From: Sphaeramia orbicularis
Lineage: Eukaryota > Chordata > Actinopteri > Kurtiformes > Apogonidae
DNA length: 64,000 nt
Direction: 5' to 3'
Assembly: GCF_902148855.1 (NCBI RefSeq)
Contig: NC_043962.1
Span: forward strand, 35,943,004-36,007,003
Below, piece by piece: positions 9,719 through 22,243 of this stretch. The position numbers and the translations under genes were made by a program. Numbering within the stretch: the stretch's first letter is position 1; every line of letters begins with the position of its first letter. The notes below the pieces were generated by a model, which ran no database searches, had not been told where the DNA came from, and saw only the letters and a program-made list of their open reading frames with translations.

Positions 9719-12700
9719 ATGTCGGAGTGAGTAAATCTGTTTTTGTTTTATAAATGACTTAACAGAAACTTAACACCACAGCTGAACTGTCTGACATTTT
9801 ATAATTACATCTGTCATTTATATTACGACATTTCCATTGCACTGAAAATGTTCCGGTTTCCATCGAATGTTAATTTTTGACTTTTCTGTTCTGATGTCAT
9901 ATTTTATTTGTTCAATGAGTTAAATTTACTAAAATAACAAATCATCTATTTCAAATGCTTCAGAAAAAAGATGTCTTCGAGTCGCAAGCATCATCTAAAA
10001 GTAAGTTTCCTTCTGGCGTATTTAATATTGCTATTAAAAATAGTCTGGCCACAATATTAGAAACAACAGTCTGGCTGATGCAGTGAGACACTGACAACAT
10101 TAGCAGCTGATCTGATCTGGCTGTTATTTGGCAGAGTTTGATGCTGTCCATCGCCAAAGGTTTGCTGGAGGAGGAGGAGAGAGAGCGGGAGTTGGAGAGG
10201 TCGAGGTACATGGCTGAAAACTGCCCTCCTCTGTCCCTGCCCAGAAGCATGCAGGAGCTGCAGGTACGCAAGCATTTCTACCAACACTTCACCAAGATGG
10301 GACTGAATTAGGGATGTAACGATATGAAAATTTCATATCATGGTTATTATGACCAAAATTATCACGGTTATCATTATTATCGTGGTATTACTGAAATTGT
10401 GCTCAAAATGTTCAAAAAGTACTAATACACACACTGAAATAATTTAACCAAGTTGTATTTTGAAAATAAATAAATGAATAAATAAATAAATAAAATAAAA
10501 TAATAGGCACAATGTACCTTCTCTTGGCAGAAACAGTCAAGTATTAACCCTTAGGGGTCTGAGCGTATTTTGTCCGTTTGTGAGTACTTTTGATTTTGCC
10601 TTTATATACTATATAAACAAATGTTTACTGTACCCATGTTTGTTTGTTTTTTTTTCAGCACAACTTCATCTATATCATCTGTCTATTATTTTTCTCACTT
10701 TAACCTACTATAAAAACATAAAAGGACAAAAAACACCAAAAAAAAATATAAAATCCGATTTGAAAAATGTATATACTTTATTGCATAAATAACACAAAGA
10801 TGCTTAACGAACCTTTTCAAAGACTTTAAAAGTGAATATTGGTTCAAATATTAGGTATATAAAATTAAATTTGTAATAAATTAAAACTATACTCAAATAT
10901 TTGACATTAAAGCATATCTTTACATAGGCGTTTTCTCCGCAAAAGTGCGGTAATCAAACGCGGTTATCATGATAATTAGAATTTAAACAGTAATACTAAC
11001 CGTCTGCAATTTTACCACGGTTTATTGTTATACGGGTAATCGTTACATCCCTAGACTAAATACACATACTGAAGGTGGTTGATATACAGCAAAATGAGTC
11101 ACTTGGTTCTGCCTTTATTGGCCAAAGGCTATTAATGTTTTTTTTTTTTTTAATTTGCATACATTCACTTTAATTTCAGAATCATTGTTTGTGTGATGTT
11201 TGAAATAAAAGGATTAACTCCACTAAAGTAATTACACCAGCTTTACATAAGCCTTACTGGGTTCCTTCAGATTTATTAAACATGGTCTGTTTTTGTTCCT
11301 AAAAGTGTTCTTCATGTCTCTGTTCAGGACTTCTGCAAGGACCTGCATCGCAATATTGACAGAATTGATGAAGAGAGATATGACCTGGAGATGAAAGTCA
11401 TGAAGTCCAACAAAGAGGTAGATTATGTGACTTAAATTAACCACTAAAGATGATAAATAATAATAAAGCACCATTTCAATCCTGACTAACCCTCAGTGGA
11501 GCCTCCTGTTAGGCCCTCAAAATCTGTTTAAAGGGGTCATATTTTACTAAACCCACTTTTATTAGTCTTTGGTACATTTGTGTATTTGGACCCTAATAGT
11601 TCATAAAGTTTAAATTTGAACCCTCCAGGTGCTGCAAAGCTATCTTTATATTCATTTTGGAAAAAATCGAGTGGATTTCTACAACCCGTTTTAATTCCTG
11701 CTTGATTTGTTATGTTTAATAAATAGTTATGTCATGACATTTGCACATACAAGGTCAAGACTTCCTACGCACATTTCTCCAAAGACACCATAATTGTTTG
11801 TCAGCAGCAGCGGTTGTAGTCCATACTGAAAAAATGTCCGAACTTTGAGCCGATTACCTATAATGTTCAGTTGTTGGTTGAACTGGACAGAGCAGCACAG
11901 CCAACAGCCTGGAGGGGGTGGGGCCTGAAGTGGCTCATTTGCATTTAAAGGGCCAGCACTCAAAACAACCTTTCTGGTGTCATGACTCAGAAATAGGGTT
12001 GAAGATGGACCTGTGGAGTTGAATTAATGAAGAATTCAGACTCAGGCATAGCATTTACAGTTAATGTAGACCACAGGACAGTACAGTTGGTGTTGGCTGC
12101 TGCCTTATTGGTACAGACAGCTGCCTGTCAGCCAGCTGAGCCCATAAAGGAAAAGAAAAGAAAAAAAAAAAAAAAAAAAAAAAAAGAAAGGAAAAGAAGA
12201 AAAAAGAAAAAAAAGAGAGAAAAAAAAAGTAGACCACAGGAAATTTTTTTAAAATGCATAATTCCATTTGAAAAAAGCAAAATATCACCACTTTAAGCCA
12301 AGCCAACAACTCGCAATATAATTTTTTGTACACTGTAGAGTCTTCTCTATCACATCACACAGATTCTCAATGGGGTTCAGGTCTGGACTCTGTGGGGGGC
12401 CAATCTATGTGTAGAATGATGTTTCATGCTCCCTGAACCACTCAACAATTTGAGCCTGATGAATCCTGGTATCTTGGAATATGTCTGTGTCATCAGTGCA
12501 GAAATGTTCATATCTGGTCATTCAGTATATTCAGGTTCAGCTGACTTCATTTTATGGACGCATACTGTTGATGACCAAGGACCTGAACCAACTGAACCAA
12601 CCCCAGATCATAACACTGTCCCCACTGGCTTGTACTGTAGGCACTAGGCATGATGGGTAATCACTTCATTCATCTCTCCTCTCACCCTGATGTGTTCATA

Positions 12701-15130
12701 TCTCTGGAACAGGGTCAGTCTGGACCCATTAGACCACATGACCCGTTTAAAGCTCTACTCTACTGTTATTGTTGCTGATAAAGCTACACAGCTGTTTAGT
12801 CACAATCCCTTCAGTTCTCTTCACCTTATGCCTGTAGGAAATGCTCCTGTTGAAATTATTAAATGTAACCATGAGTTTTTAATGTTGATTTTTTTTTTTT
12901 TTTCCCAATTTGATGTAACTGATATTTGATCACTTGAATCATTCCCTGAAGATGATGGTTACAGGTTTTAATATTGCATTGGGCAGTTTTTTACTTAATT
13001 TTAGTAGTTTGATCAACCTCTTTGGTTGTTATCTGTTCTTGATGCAGGCCAATATTTTGGCCTTTCTTAAACTGAGTTACACTTTTTCCATCACCACAGG
13101 ATAAATCTTCTGACTTGGCGGTTTAAGAAATAAGCTGAATCCATGTGGAGACCTTTGTTTTGTCCAGGCTGTTTCAGTATATCCTCTGGATTATAGTGAA
13201 ACAACCGCTAACAGGTTGAAGGGGTTAAATTTTCACATGGGCCATTGCTACTCGCCTCCTTTTAGATCGACGACCTGAAGATCAAGGTTCAGGATCTGAT
13301 GGGTAAATTTAAGAAGCCTGTCTTGAGGAAAGTGCGCATGTCTGCTGATGCCATGTTGAAAGCTCTGCTGGGCTCCAAACACACCGTCAACCTGGACCTG
13401 AGGGCCAACCTGAAGCAGGTCAAGAAGGAGGTCAAAGATGAGGTGAGGAACTGGCTCACTGAGACACAAAGGTTGAGGAAATTCCTTTTAGCTTTTTATG
13501 TCTTTATTAGATAGAAATGTTGACATGTTCTTTTGTTAGACGCTCCAAGAATAAGTCCGGATTCTTTTAGGTCTAATTTTTATAAATTTATTTTTGACTT
13601 GATCTGACCACAAATAAAATATAACTCAGCTGAAGATCCACACACCAAGCAGGAAAAATGGATCCAGACATTCCAATGCACATCACTTTTCTAATCCTTG
13701 TAAACTGATCTTCAAACTATGGGCTGAACCCCTTGTGCTAGGTGAGTTTGGTCACAGAAAATGGACTGGTGTCATCTGACTCTAAAGTCAAGCAGATGTG
13801 ATACCTCAACTCTATGTAAAACCCAATACTGACAGTGTGTTTCCATCTTATCTGCTGTGGTTTACAATCCTATGTGAGCATGTGCATTTAAAAGTGTGCC
13901 TAAGGTAAAACCTAAGTCCTGTGTTCACAAATCTGTCAGTTTAGTATGTTGACCAAGATGTGACCCAATACTATCCAAAGACCTTTACCACTAACCAGTG
14001 AAACAAAGAAATCTAGTGAAACAAAGGAATCCTAACTACTACTGACTAATATGTGATTAAACTTAAGACTTCAACTATCTAAATTACAATAATATTTCAG
14101 AAAAGAACAGTGAACAGGATGGGGAATGAGGTGAAACAAAGGTATCTGACAAGATCTGAACCACAGACACCACTGATCATGGTTTGCATCTTAACCTTGT
14201 GAACCTTTGGGGTACATGTCAGTCTGTGATTTTTTAATTAGATTTGGAAAACTGATTTTGCAGCTCATAGTCTAGTAGATTAACATTAAACAAAGAGAGG
14301 TAATAACACAAGGGTTTTAAACCCCTGATGTGTTGTGGGAACCTCCTTTTTAGCTGACTGGCTGATAGGCCATGAGCTATTGTGAAGGCTCTGTGTCCGG
14401 CAGCAGCGGCGTTGTCTTTGTTAGCAATTTCTTCAAACATCTTTTAGATTTTTACATTTTTGACAAATTTTTTTGAAATACTAAAAATAGGCCTTTACTT
14501 ATAATGGACCCTATTTTGATGGCTTATAACATGGAAAGATATTACTGATATCAACATAGTTATTATTGAGCACTCATAGGAAGTCATATATGGACTTTCA
14601 TTTAATTTGTTGAGTTCTCCTCCAGTGAAACTACCACCCACGTCTGTTGGGAGATTGATCTCCTGCATCAAGACCACAGGACTCTAGCATAGCAGCAGAA
14701 CCTGACAACATCATAAATTCAACTTGTTATTGATTCTTGATAGAACATGCCAGTGAGCTACAGGACCATTGGTCTTATTTTCCTTTCTGGCAGTTGCTGC
14801 AAGTTGAAACCCAGTGATACCTGTCATCTGGTAAAACAGTAAAAACATGTCAGGAGTCTGATTTGCAAATACTTAAATGGTGTTTCTTTACTGTTAGTGT
14901 GTATAGCAAGCTATTTTTATGACTGACATCCCCTCTGAGAAGATGAAGTAAAACATTTTGACTGGTATCTAATTTCATCTTGCACATATTTGCTTTAACC
15001 TTTGCTTTAACCTTTGCTTGTTTTGATCTTTCAGGATAAGGAACTGCGTGATGTCGGCGACTGGCGTAAAAACATTGAAGACAAAGCTGGCATGGATGGA
15101 AGGAAGAAGATGTTTGAGGCTGAGGCTTAA
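9719..15130 (+). CDS. tnni2: Fast skeletal troponin I, copy 1 (178 aa)
   Basis: Troponin I is the inhibitory subunit of the thin-filament troponin complex; it blocks actomyosin at rest and is released when Ca2+-loaded troponin C binds it. Coding exons: 9719-9726, 9964-10000, 10135-10263, 11328-11417, 13266-13442, 15035-15130. All have GT/AG borders and join in frame. The protein begins [19 protein letters not shown] (TnC-binding head, residues 1-45). A charged TnT-binding helix follows (about 55-99). The inhibitory peptide [12 protein letters not shown] is at 101-112, the switch segment [15 protein letters not shown] at 113-127, then [13 protein letters not shown] and DVGDWRKN. It keeps a GMDG insert before RKKMFEAEA, as in mammalian TNNI2 (GMEG). 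A polyadenylation signal AATAAA lies at 15288. The family call is secure; the number within the zebrafish-style tnni2a series is not assigned. Confidence 0.95.
10309..11053. mobile_element. hAT-type MITE in an intron of copy 1
   Basis: The ends are perfect inverted repeats TAGGGATGTAACGAT and ATCGTTACATCCCTA, followed inward by GGTTAT/ATAAC-rich sequence. The flanks GACTGAAT (10301-10308) and GACTAAAT (11054-11061) are an 8-bp target duplication with one mismatch. No transposase is encoded. Confidence 0.88.
11532..12292. mobile_element. piggyBac-like MITE with TTAA flanks
   Basis: TTAA (11528-11531) is followed by AGGGGTCATATTTTACT. The other end is AGCAAAATATCACCACT followed by TTAA (12293-12296). 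Reverse-complemented, the right end is AGTGGTGATATTTTGCT, so the termini are imperfect inverted repeats. TTAA at both borders is the piggyBac target. The A/G-rich tract at 12150-12235 lies inside it and creates spurious lysine-rich frames. Confidence 0.75.
12320..13180 (-). mobile_element. Tc1/mariner transposon fossil
   Basis: The sequence reads as the complement of a Tc1-type transposase gene: CATCACACAGATTCTCAATG, GGGGTTCAGGTCTGGACTCT and TAGACCACATGACC are classical Tc1 words from fish elements. Later text (GATGCAGGCCAATATTTTGG) fits the same element. Several disruptions are present and no intact frame remains. It lies in the intron before exon 5 of copy 1. Confidence 0.7.
13443..15034. 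other. Last intron of copy 1
   Basis: Non-coding, AT-rich. I see no transposon ends, RNA gene or microsatellite of note. Confidence 0.4.
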
Positions 15131-16570
15131 GTCAATGTCTTATCTTTTCAAAACCTGCATCTGCTCTGAACAGTCCTGCAGTTTTTTACATTTCTGTCTT
15201 ATTGTCTGGATTTATTTACCTTTTCATTTTTGCATTATACAGTAAATATGTAAAGAGCCAACATGTAAGCTGCAGAAACCTTGACTGAATAAACAAATAG
15301 CACCTGCAGAGGGAGCCTATTTCTCATGCTTTGCCACATGTGCACCCTGTTGTATTGTTTCAGTAGATGTGATTGACTGGAACAGGGGTTAAAGGGCGTA
15401 TTTTTTAGTTAACAACTGTAAACCTACCCTATCATAGCTCTCACTTGTAAAAAATGACTCCGCGAGTGCTGTGGTTTGACACAAACGTGTGGCTGTAACA
15501 TTTAGATGTCTTCTGAGAATGTTAGAAAGTAGTTGATATAATCCAGGTCTGAGTCTTATTTCATGGTTGTTGCTGTTTTAATATGTGCAAAGCCTCTAAT
15601 GGTGTCAAATTCACTGAAGGTTAAAACTCATGGCAAGAGGTGTTATCTTTAACACATCCTTAATGAAGACACAGGTGTAACTTTATGGGAAACACTGAGA
15701 TATATGCCACCTAATAATTTCATATAAATAATACACCTCCTAGAAGTTGATATTATTTTGCGTTTCTCTTAACATTTGAGTTACTTAGGATTGAAAACAA
15801 GTCATAATTCTATGTTTTTTGGGAGTAAATTTCCCCACAGATTGTTCAGGAACAGATCTGAGGTAAGTAATATATTTTTGTACAGTTTATTGTTATAAAG
15901 TATATTTCATAACTCGTCAGTTTTATCCACTTGGCCTAATATGAAATCATGTTTGAGTTTGTTCAGTATTCCCTTGTCTGTTTGGTCTTTCAGCTCCCTG
16001 TTTGCATTTCAGGTATTTAGCTGCGACTATTCTTGGCTGCAGCGGCTCACGGTGAGTTCATGTTTTTATGGAGTAATTAAAATGCATGCTTTGTTTCCTA
16101 ATGCATTTTCATTTAATTGGTCTGACATTCCCGTCACTATGAATCTCTGTTATGTGTGTCTCGTCTACTCATGATTTGTCAAATATAACAACTTGTTAGA
16201 CTTAATCAAACTCTAATACCCCATTCTAAATAATACATCTTGTTTGGATAGTATCTTTAGAACCTAAAATGTTGCTGTAGATTAAATAATGTATATAAAA
16301 TAAGAAAAATAGCAGCGTATGGATAGAACGGTTAGTAATATTTTCAGTCACAGACCACTATCAGGCCACTTTTAATCAATCTGTTAATTAAATCTAAACA
16401 AAATAAAAAAAGCACCAAAACGTCATGTTCAAAACAGACACTATCACTTTACTGTGATAGAAAATACACCATCTACCCCCTTACATTATGACCTGCTGAT
16501 TGAAAAATACCTCTGCTTTAATCGTTTCCCTGCATTTTGTGAATCAGATGACACAAGATAATACAGATAA
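15131..16570. other. 3' UTR of copy 1 and spacer to copy 2
   Basis: The 3' UTR probably ends shortly after AATAAA at 15288-15293. The remaining 1.2 kb is intergenic, with no recognised repeat or gene. The promoter of copy 2 begins about 1.3 kb below the polyadenylation signal, so the two genes are close neighbours. Confidence 0.5.
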
Positions 16571-16587
16571 CAATCTTAAAGGGCGGG

Positions 16588-16759
16588 TTATTTATAATGA
16601 GGTGGGCTGAGAAAGGGGGCAGATGACACTGTACTGTATTTCATGACCTTGCCAGCCCATTGGTTTGACCAGTAATCCACTTCCATAAAGAGAAAGTGGA
16701 GGATTTAGATGGCTATCAGAGATTGCAATATATACCTTCTTAACACTTCGTCTGCCTTG
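16588..16759 (+). promoter_or_regulatory. Promoter of troponin I copy 2
   Basis: It repeats the copy 1 layout: TTATTTATAAT (16588-16598, MEF2-type), CAGATG (about 16620-16625), GTATTTCATGACC, CCCATTGGT (about 16656-16664), CTTCCATAAAGAGAAAGT (16680-16697, identical to copy 1 over 18 bases) and a TATA box in TTGCAATATATA (about 16727). Confidence 0.75.
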
Positions 16760-16793
16760 GACTCATCTGTGTGGCTGTGACTCTAACAAGCTG
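16760..16793 (+). other. tnni2: Non-coding first exon of copy 2 (5' UTR)
   Basis: The start is estimated from the TATA box. The exon ends at CAAGCTG|GTAATT (intron from 16794), matching the donor type of copy 1. The next exon starts after CAG at 22224. Confidence 0.5.
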
Positions 16794-19700
16794 GTAATTC
16801 TGCTTTGTTAAGGTTGGTTTGATGTAGTTTTATTGCGTTCAGTAGATAAAATATAAACGCATGGGATATTTCTGTAGTTTGCATGGGTATTTTTTGCATG
16901 AAAACTACTGTAAATGGAAATAGATCTGCCTTTTTTTTGTCTTATAAGTTATTAAAAAGTCATTAATGTCAAGGTTAAAGGTTAAGGATATGAGTTTGGG
17001 TTGTTTTAGTTTTGCTGGATATTTAACACATGTTCACATGATCACAACATTGCTCAGATTGTTTAGTGGCTGCTCATGCTGTGTATTTTATTGAGGCGTC
17101 GATTACTATGACCGTTTTGTAGCAGCAATAAAATGTCAAAGGTTTATGATTTGATGTATGAGTTGTATATATAGTACTAAAGTGTTAACGATTATGAGTT
17201 TGAGCAACTTAAACAATTTTTGATTAATTATGAATTGGTATCAGATTACATTATTGTAGTTTTTTTTGCATAAAATTACTTGAAATTGAAAAAAAAAAAA
17301 AAATGCATGGGAAGTTTTAGCTTTTTGTTTGTTTGTTTTTATTTCCTATTTTTTCTACATTGATCTTGTTATTTCTCGATTGTTAAAGCTAAAGGAGTAG
17401 TTTTTCCACCTCACTTCAGAAACGCTCGGACATAATTTTAGTCGGCTGTGATGTATGGTCTGGTGAAGTGTCTCACTGAAATGCAACACCACTACAAGGC
17501 ATGAACTCGAAAATCAATCTGTCAGTGTTTATCCTCCTGTCAGCACCCTAGGGTCTTCACAGGAAAATCTGTACTAATCTGTTTCAAACGCCACCCTCAG
17601 CCTCTGTTTTCACTTGACACTTCAGTGGAATCCCTCCTTTCCCAAATTTAGCTTTTCCTCAATGGTGTTTGTTTGCTTCTTCGGGAAAACGAGATCCCTA
17701 TTGTTGTATTTCTCTTGGTTCTTCCTCAGCCTCTGTTATAAGATGCATCTTTAGGTTCGTTTAAATACAAAAGTCGATTGTTTTTGCCAAAGTTACTATA
17801 GGTCAGCTTGATTTTTTGGCCAAGCGTTTTACAGTAGAGCAATTTTTAAAGTTATAAACTTACAATACAGATTTGTAGTTAAATCATAGAAACAACAACT
17901 AGCCATGTTTTTTTTTTTTCTTTTTCTTTTTCACATTTGTTTAGAATTATATGGCTCTGAATTACACAATATAAATAATATAAATGTAATATAAATCTGT
18001 CGCATCACATCATATCTTCACTTTACACTTCAGCTTGAAGACTAAGCCCCAAATTTAGAAGCTTTTCCAAGAGTATTTGAACCATTAAACAACAATAGTT
18101 AATATTAAAGGCAATAATTAAGATAATTTCTCATTTTGACACACCATGTTGCTCTATTTTAAAAGCCAGTTTGAGATAAAGGTTTCTAAGTTCCCCAGTG
18201 TGAGGTTGATAAACTGTACGTGCATTTGAGGTCAGGTTATTTTTGCCGTACGCTCTAATGTCTTAGCTGTCTGAGGGATGTTCTGTAGTGTTGAGTTACA
18301 ACAAACTCTACCACCCTCCCTCCAGAGACAATTGTCCACATAACACACACACACACACACTTAAGACAAAAATCAGGTCCCAAATTTAACCCTGCAGATA
18401 TAATTCCATCTCCACAGCAACATGTTGTCAAGTCCTCAGAGTTTTGAGTGTCCTAAAATACGCCATTAGCCCTGGAGATACCCCCCTGCTGTTATTAGTT
18501 TACAGATGACGGCCATTTGTTCCTGGGCCAGCTATGGGTTTTAGGATGCCTGCAGTGGTTGTCAGACGTCTTTTCTTTTAAGACGAGCCTGCTGTCATTT
18601 TTCCCTCCATAATGAAGACGTTAACAACAGCTGTGGCTCTAGAAATAGAGTCTTAATCCGCTGCTCCGTCACAGCTCCTAAACATTACAAACAACTCCGG
18701 TAGTATCTATCTGGTGCCATCAGAGTCCCCAAGGCCAGTACTTAGGGAAACTATACAGCCAGGCGGATAGATTTACTACTTTAGATGCAACAGAGGTGAA
18801 GTTTTTTGTTCGCAGTTTCAGTCTAAGCTACTTTATATCACCCCTTTTAAAAATGTTTCTACAGTAACTTGCCAGACATCTTTTATTTTAGCCACTTTCC
18901 AGTTTGCTGCTTGTTTTCCATTCATTGTGTTTAAAAGTTAAGGTTGAATTATCTCATTGCTACATCATGTGGAGCAAAATCAGCCTATACCACTTAAGTG
19001 TGTGTTAATGATACATAAAAACTTTGTAGGTATTTGATGATTAATTAACTCAAATTTTCAACTGTAACTCTTCAGGAAATTTTAACACAAGCTGAATTTA
19101 TTGTTTTATTAAATGATGAATAATTAGCGGAATAAAGGTCAAGTTACTGTAGTTGATGTTTAAACATTAAAATATATTAATATGTTTAGTTATTATGTTG
19201 CCATGCTAGTATGTAACACACACTGTTACATGGTTTAAAAGGTTATGTAATCAGCTGATATTCAATATAGCAGCATACTAGTAGGGCTGGGTGATGAAAT
19301 AGTAATAGTATTTGTCAAGATGTAATTTTGTATTGTATAAATATAAATGATGGTGGCATTTTTCTTTTCTTTTTAGAGTTTTATTTTTTTTTGTCGTTTG
19401 TAATTATCAACTAAAAGATCCAGAACTCAGCTTGTTTCACAAACACAGAATATATGATTTATCAAAATGAATAAGATGAGCAAAATTAGAACTAAATTAT
19501 AAATGTGTGTTGTCTTGTTACAACTTCAAGTAGTTTTCATCTTGTTTCATCTTTGATATTATTTTGTTTTTGTTCCTGTCTTATGTCATTTTTATTGTTT
19601 CTCTTTCACGTTATTTTCATGTTGTTTCTGTTATCATCTGGTTTAATCTTTTGCATCACTGTTGCTGCTTTACATATTCTTATCTTCCTATATTTTTATT

Positions 19701-19962
19701 TTTTATGTTGTTTTCATGTTGTCTTCGTCTCTTCTGTCTTGTTTCGTCTCATGCTTTGTGTGTTTCATAGCATCTTTTGTAATGTTTTCAGTTTGTTTCT
19801 TTTACAAGTCTTCTACAAGCACAAGTAACCTTATGATTTCTTCAAGTTTCACTCAAAAATTAGCCTTTAAATTGGGAAAAAATAATGATCTGATATTTGT
19901 TTGTGATAATCACTGATTGATAATACTTCGCCTAGCCCCACATACTACTGTCATCAATCAAA

Positions 19963-20544
19963 AGCCACTTTTACACAGAGATCCCAGAAAAAAGGTGAGA
20001 TGTTGATCCCACCTTTTCTCCACCATTTACCGATTTCCACCGGCTGGACTTTTACACAACGGACCCGCGTTTCGGAATCAAAGGGGCAGTGCCACAGTGC
20101 AGCGTATAGTGTGACATATCACTTGTGTGTTGGAAATACCCCAAGCATAGCAATGTTGCTAACCTCTCCAGAGTCGGCCCATCTTTCACTGTTCCACAAA
20201 TGTTAGCATGGATAGAGTCCTCGTGGATCTCTGTGTCTTCCCAGTTCGACGTCTTTCTGGTTGCATTGATATGTTTGTTTACTGTACACTCATTTTCAAA
20301 ACTCCTCAGCGCGGGGGTTGCACACGCAATACGGCATCAAAATGTCACACCTTGGTTGCGGAACAAGAGGAGCTCCTTTTACAGAACGTTCCGAAATCAT
20401 GATTCCACATTTATCACAGTTCTGTTTCTACCTTCAGAGGCACTTTCAGAGGTGGAACCAAATGATCCCATCATTTCATTTACACAGATGTTCTGGAATA
20501 AAGGTGAAATATTCCCACAACAGAAGTGCTGTGTAAAAGGGGCT
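19963..20544. mobile_element. MITE with AGCC...CTTTTACACAG termini
   Basis: The left end reads AGCCACTTTTACACAG and the right end CTGTGTAAAAGGGGCT, a 16-bp inverted repeat with one mismatch. The 582-bp body has short open frames but none resembling a transposase. The target duplication is not clear, so the superfamily is left open. Confidence 0.75.
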
Positions 20545-20699
20545 AAAGTAAAATATTTAGTCTACTTATATCAATTGCAACACATCAGTCATCATGTTCA
20601 GATTTAAACTTACCTTCAAATTGTTTTTAATTTTAGATATTAGCGTGCTAGCATAGCATGCTGGTGTAACATACTTTTTTTTTTTTTTTTTTTTTTTTT

Positions 20700-22223
20700 A
20701 ACTTTTCTTGTCCAGCATCATAACAGCAGAATGGTAGTCTGGTTGCCTTTTGGTGCTGAACAAATTTGCTTTGCCAAGGGAAACTTCATAAAGTATATGA
20801 AGCTCCCCTTGATATTCTACTGTCTTTATTATGAGTTTTGTTGAACCACATTTCGATGCTGGACCTGACATGGGGGGGGTTGAAGGGGGGACAACAAGAA
20901 AGAAGAAGATGGCGAAGACCCTCACAAGAAAATATCAACAGCACAAACAATAATAACTATGGTGATAATTATAATGGTAACAATAACTACAACCAGAACT
21001 GAGTAAACTGGGCAGAAGAGAAAGAAAAAAACAAAACAAACAAACAAAATTACAATAAAATAAAATTTAATTAAATACATAAGGCCTATTAAATAATGAA
21101 TATAAGAATAGAAAGCCTGAACAGAATATCACGAACAACGTCCACCCTGGTGTAACATACTAATAATTACCATGTTAGCATTCTGGTAGCATGTTAGCCT
21201 AAGCCAGGAATGTTCCCAGGTCCTAACCCTGACCGTGACCCTGGGAACACACAGTCTATTTGTCATGCTCCCATTTTGTGCCATTGTAAATCTGGGCAAC
21301 ACAGGACAATGGAAACCTAGGCCCCTGGGAACAGTGGAATGACTCTGCTGCAGTTTCCCTTTGATGTGTCTGGATGGAATTTGGTTATTTGGTTTATATT
21401 AATCCTGTCAGGATCTGATGATAAATTCTGACCTGCTGGCAGCATCACTGGATCACAAAAGTCTTTGTGAGTCATTCTCTGTGGATTGTAAATACTTGAG
21501 CCAAATTTACTGACAATCCTTCCAATAGTTGTTCCTGTCTGGATCACATTGTCCACAGAGTTATGCTACCAGTGTGGCTAAAAATAGCAGGTACCGTCCT
21601 TTTAGGCATTAACACCGCGGGTTACAGAGTTCCGTTCCATGAATTTTCCTAGAATTAACTTGATGTCTTAAGATAGCATTAACACGGTCCGAACATGAAA
21701 TGTGAGACAGGAGAGTTCATCCAACAGCAGAGAATTAAGAGGGAGACGTGACTGCAGACAATACTGGCATAAAACTGAACAGTAGGTAAAAGTGCACGGT
21801 TTGAGATTGAAGAAATAGAAATAAATCCAAACGGTACAGACTATTCTAAGGGCGACTAAATCTAACCATTCAATTTGAAATCACATATGAATTTTACCTT
21901 TATCACAGCCTAAAGTCAGCTCTGCCAGTTTAATTAGATCCACATAGTTGAACTAATGGAGTCAAATCCAGCAGCACTGCACTCAGTCATACTGTTATAA
22001 ATGAAGATGAATAACTGAAAGGTACTAAAACAACCCAAAAACAACCATATGATTATTTTGTAGTATGTGTTTCAGTGTCTAGTTGACTGTTATTGATAGA
22101 AATAAACACAGTAGCATGATTTATAAGTGTTACCATAATGTCTTTTGTGTATAATAACATTTAATTTAGTTGAACAATCTCAAATATACTGGTCCTAATT
22201 TTCATGCTGTCTTTTTTGAACAG
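20700..22223. other. Intron sequence, nothing recognised
   Basis: Repetitive-looking words occur (TAGCATGCTAGC-like and GTTAGC repeats near 20640-21200) and there is an A/C-rich stretch at 21020-21080. No gene or element ends could be defined. Confidence 0.3.
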
Positions 22224-22243
22224 GTAACTGTCCTGCAGCTAAG

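Larger units (their letters stand above)
16794..22223. other. Intron 1 of copy 2 (5.4 kb)
   Basis: This is the longest first intron of the array. It holds a (CA)n run at 18341-18360, a less AT-rich block at about 18420-18740 that includes TCTAGAAATAGAG (near-MEF2), T-rich low-complexity sequence at 19500-19830, a MITE at 19963-20544, and a T homopolymer at 20675-20699. No further exon was found. Confidence 0.5.

Noticed and set aside
12027-12333. Lysine-rich and phenylalanine-rich frames
   Set aside because: They arise from the A/G-rich tract inside a piggyBac-like MITE.
15841-15865. TTCAG|GAACAGATCTGAG|GTAAGT mini-exon between copies 1 and 2
   Set aside because: Only 13 nt with no coding or leader match to other copies; probably fortuitous splice-like text.
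19505-19916. Three overlapping hydrophobic frames resembling membrane segments
   Set aside because: T-rich low-complexity intron sequence; overlapping frames on the same strand and no family match.
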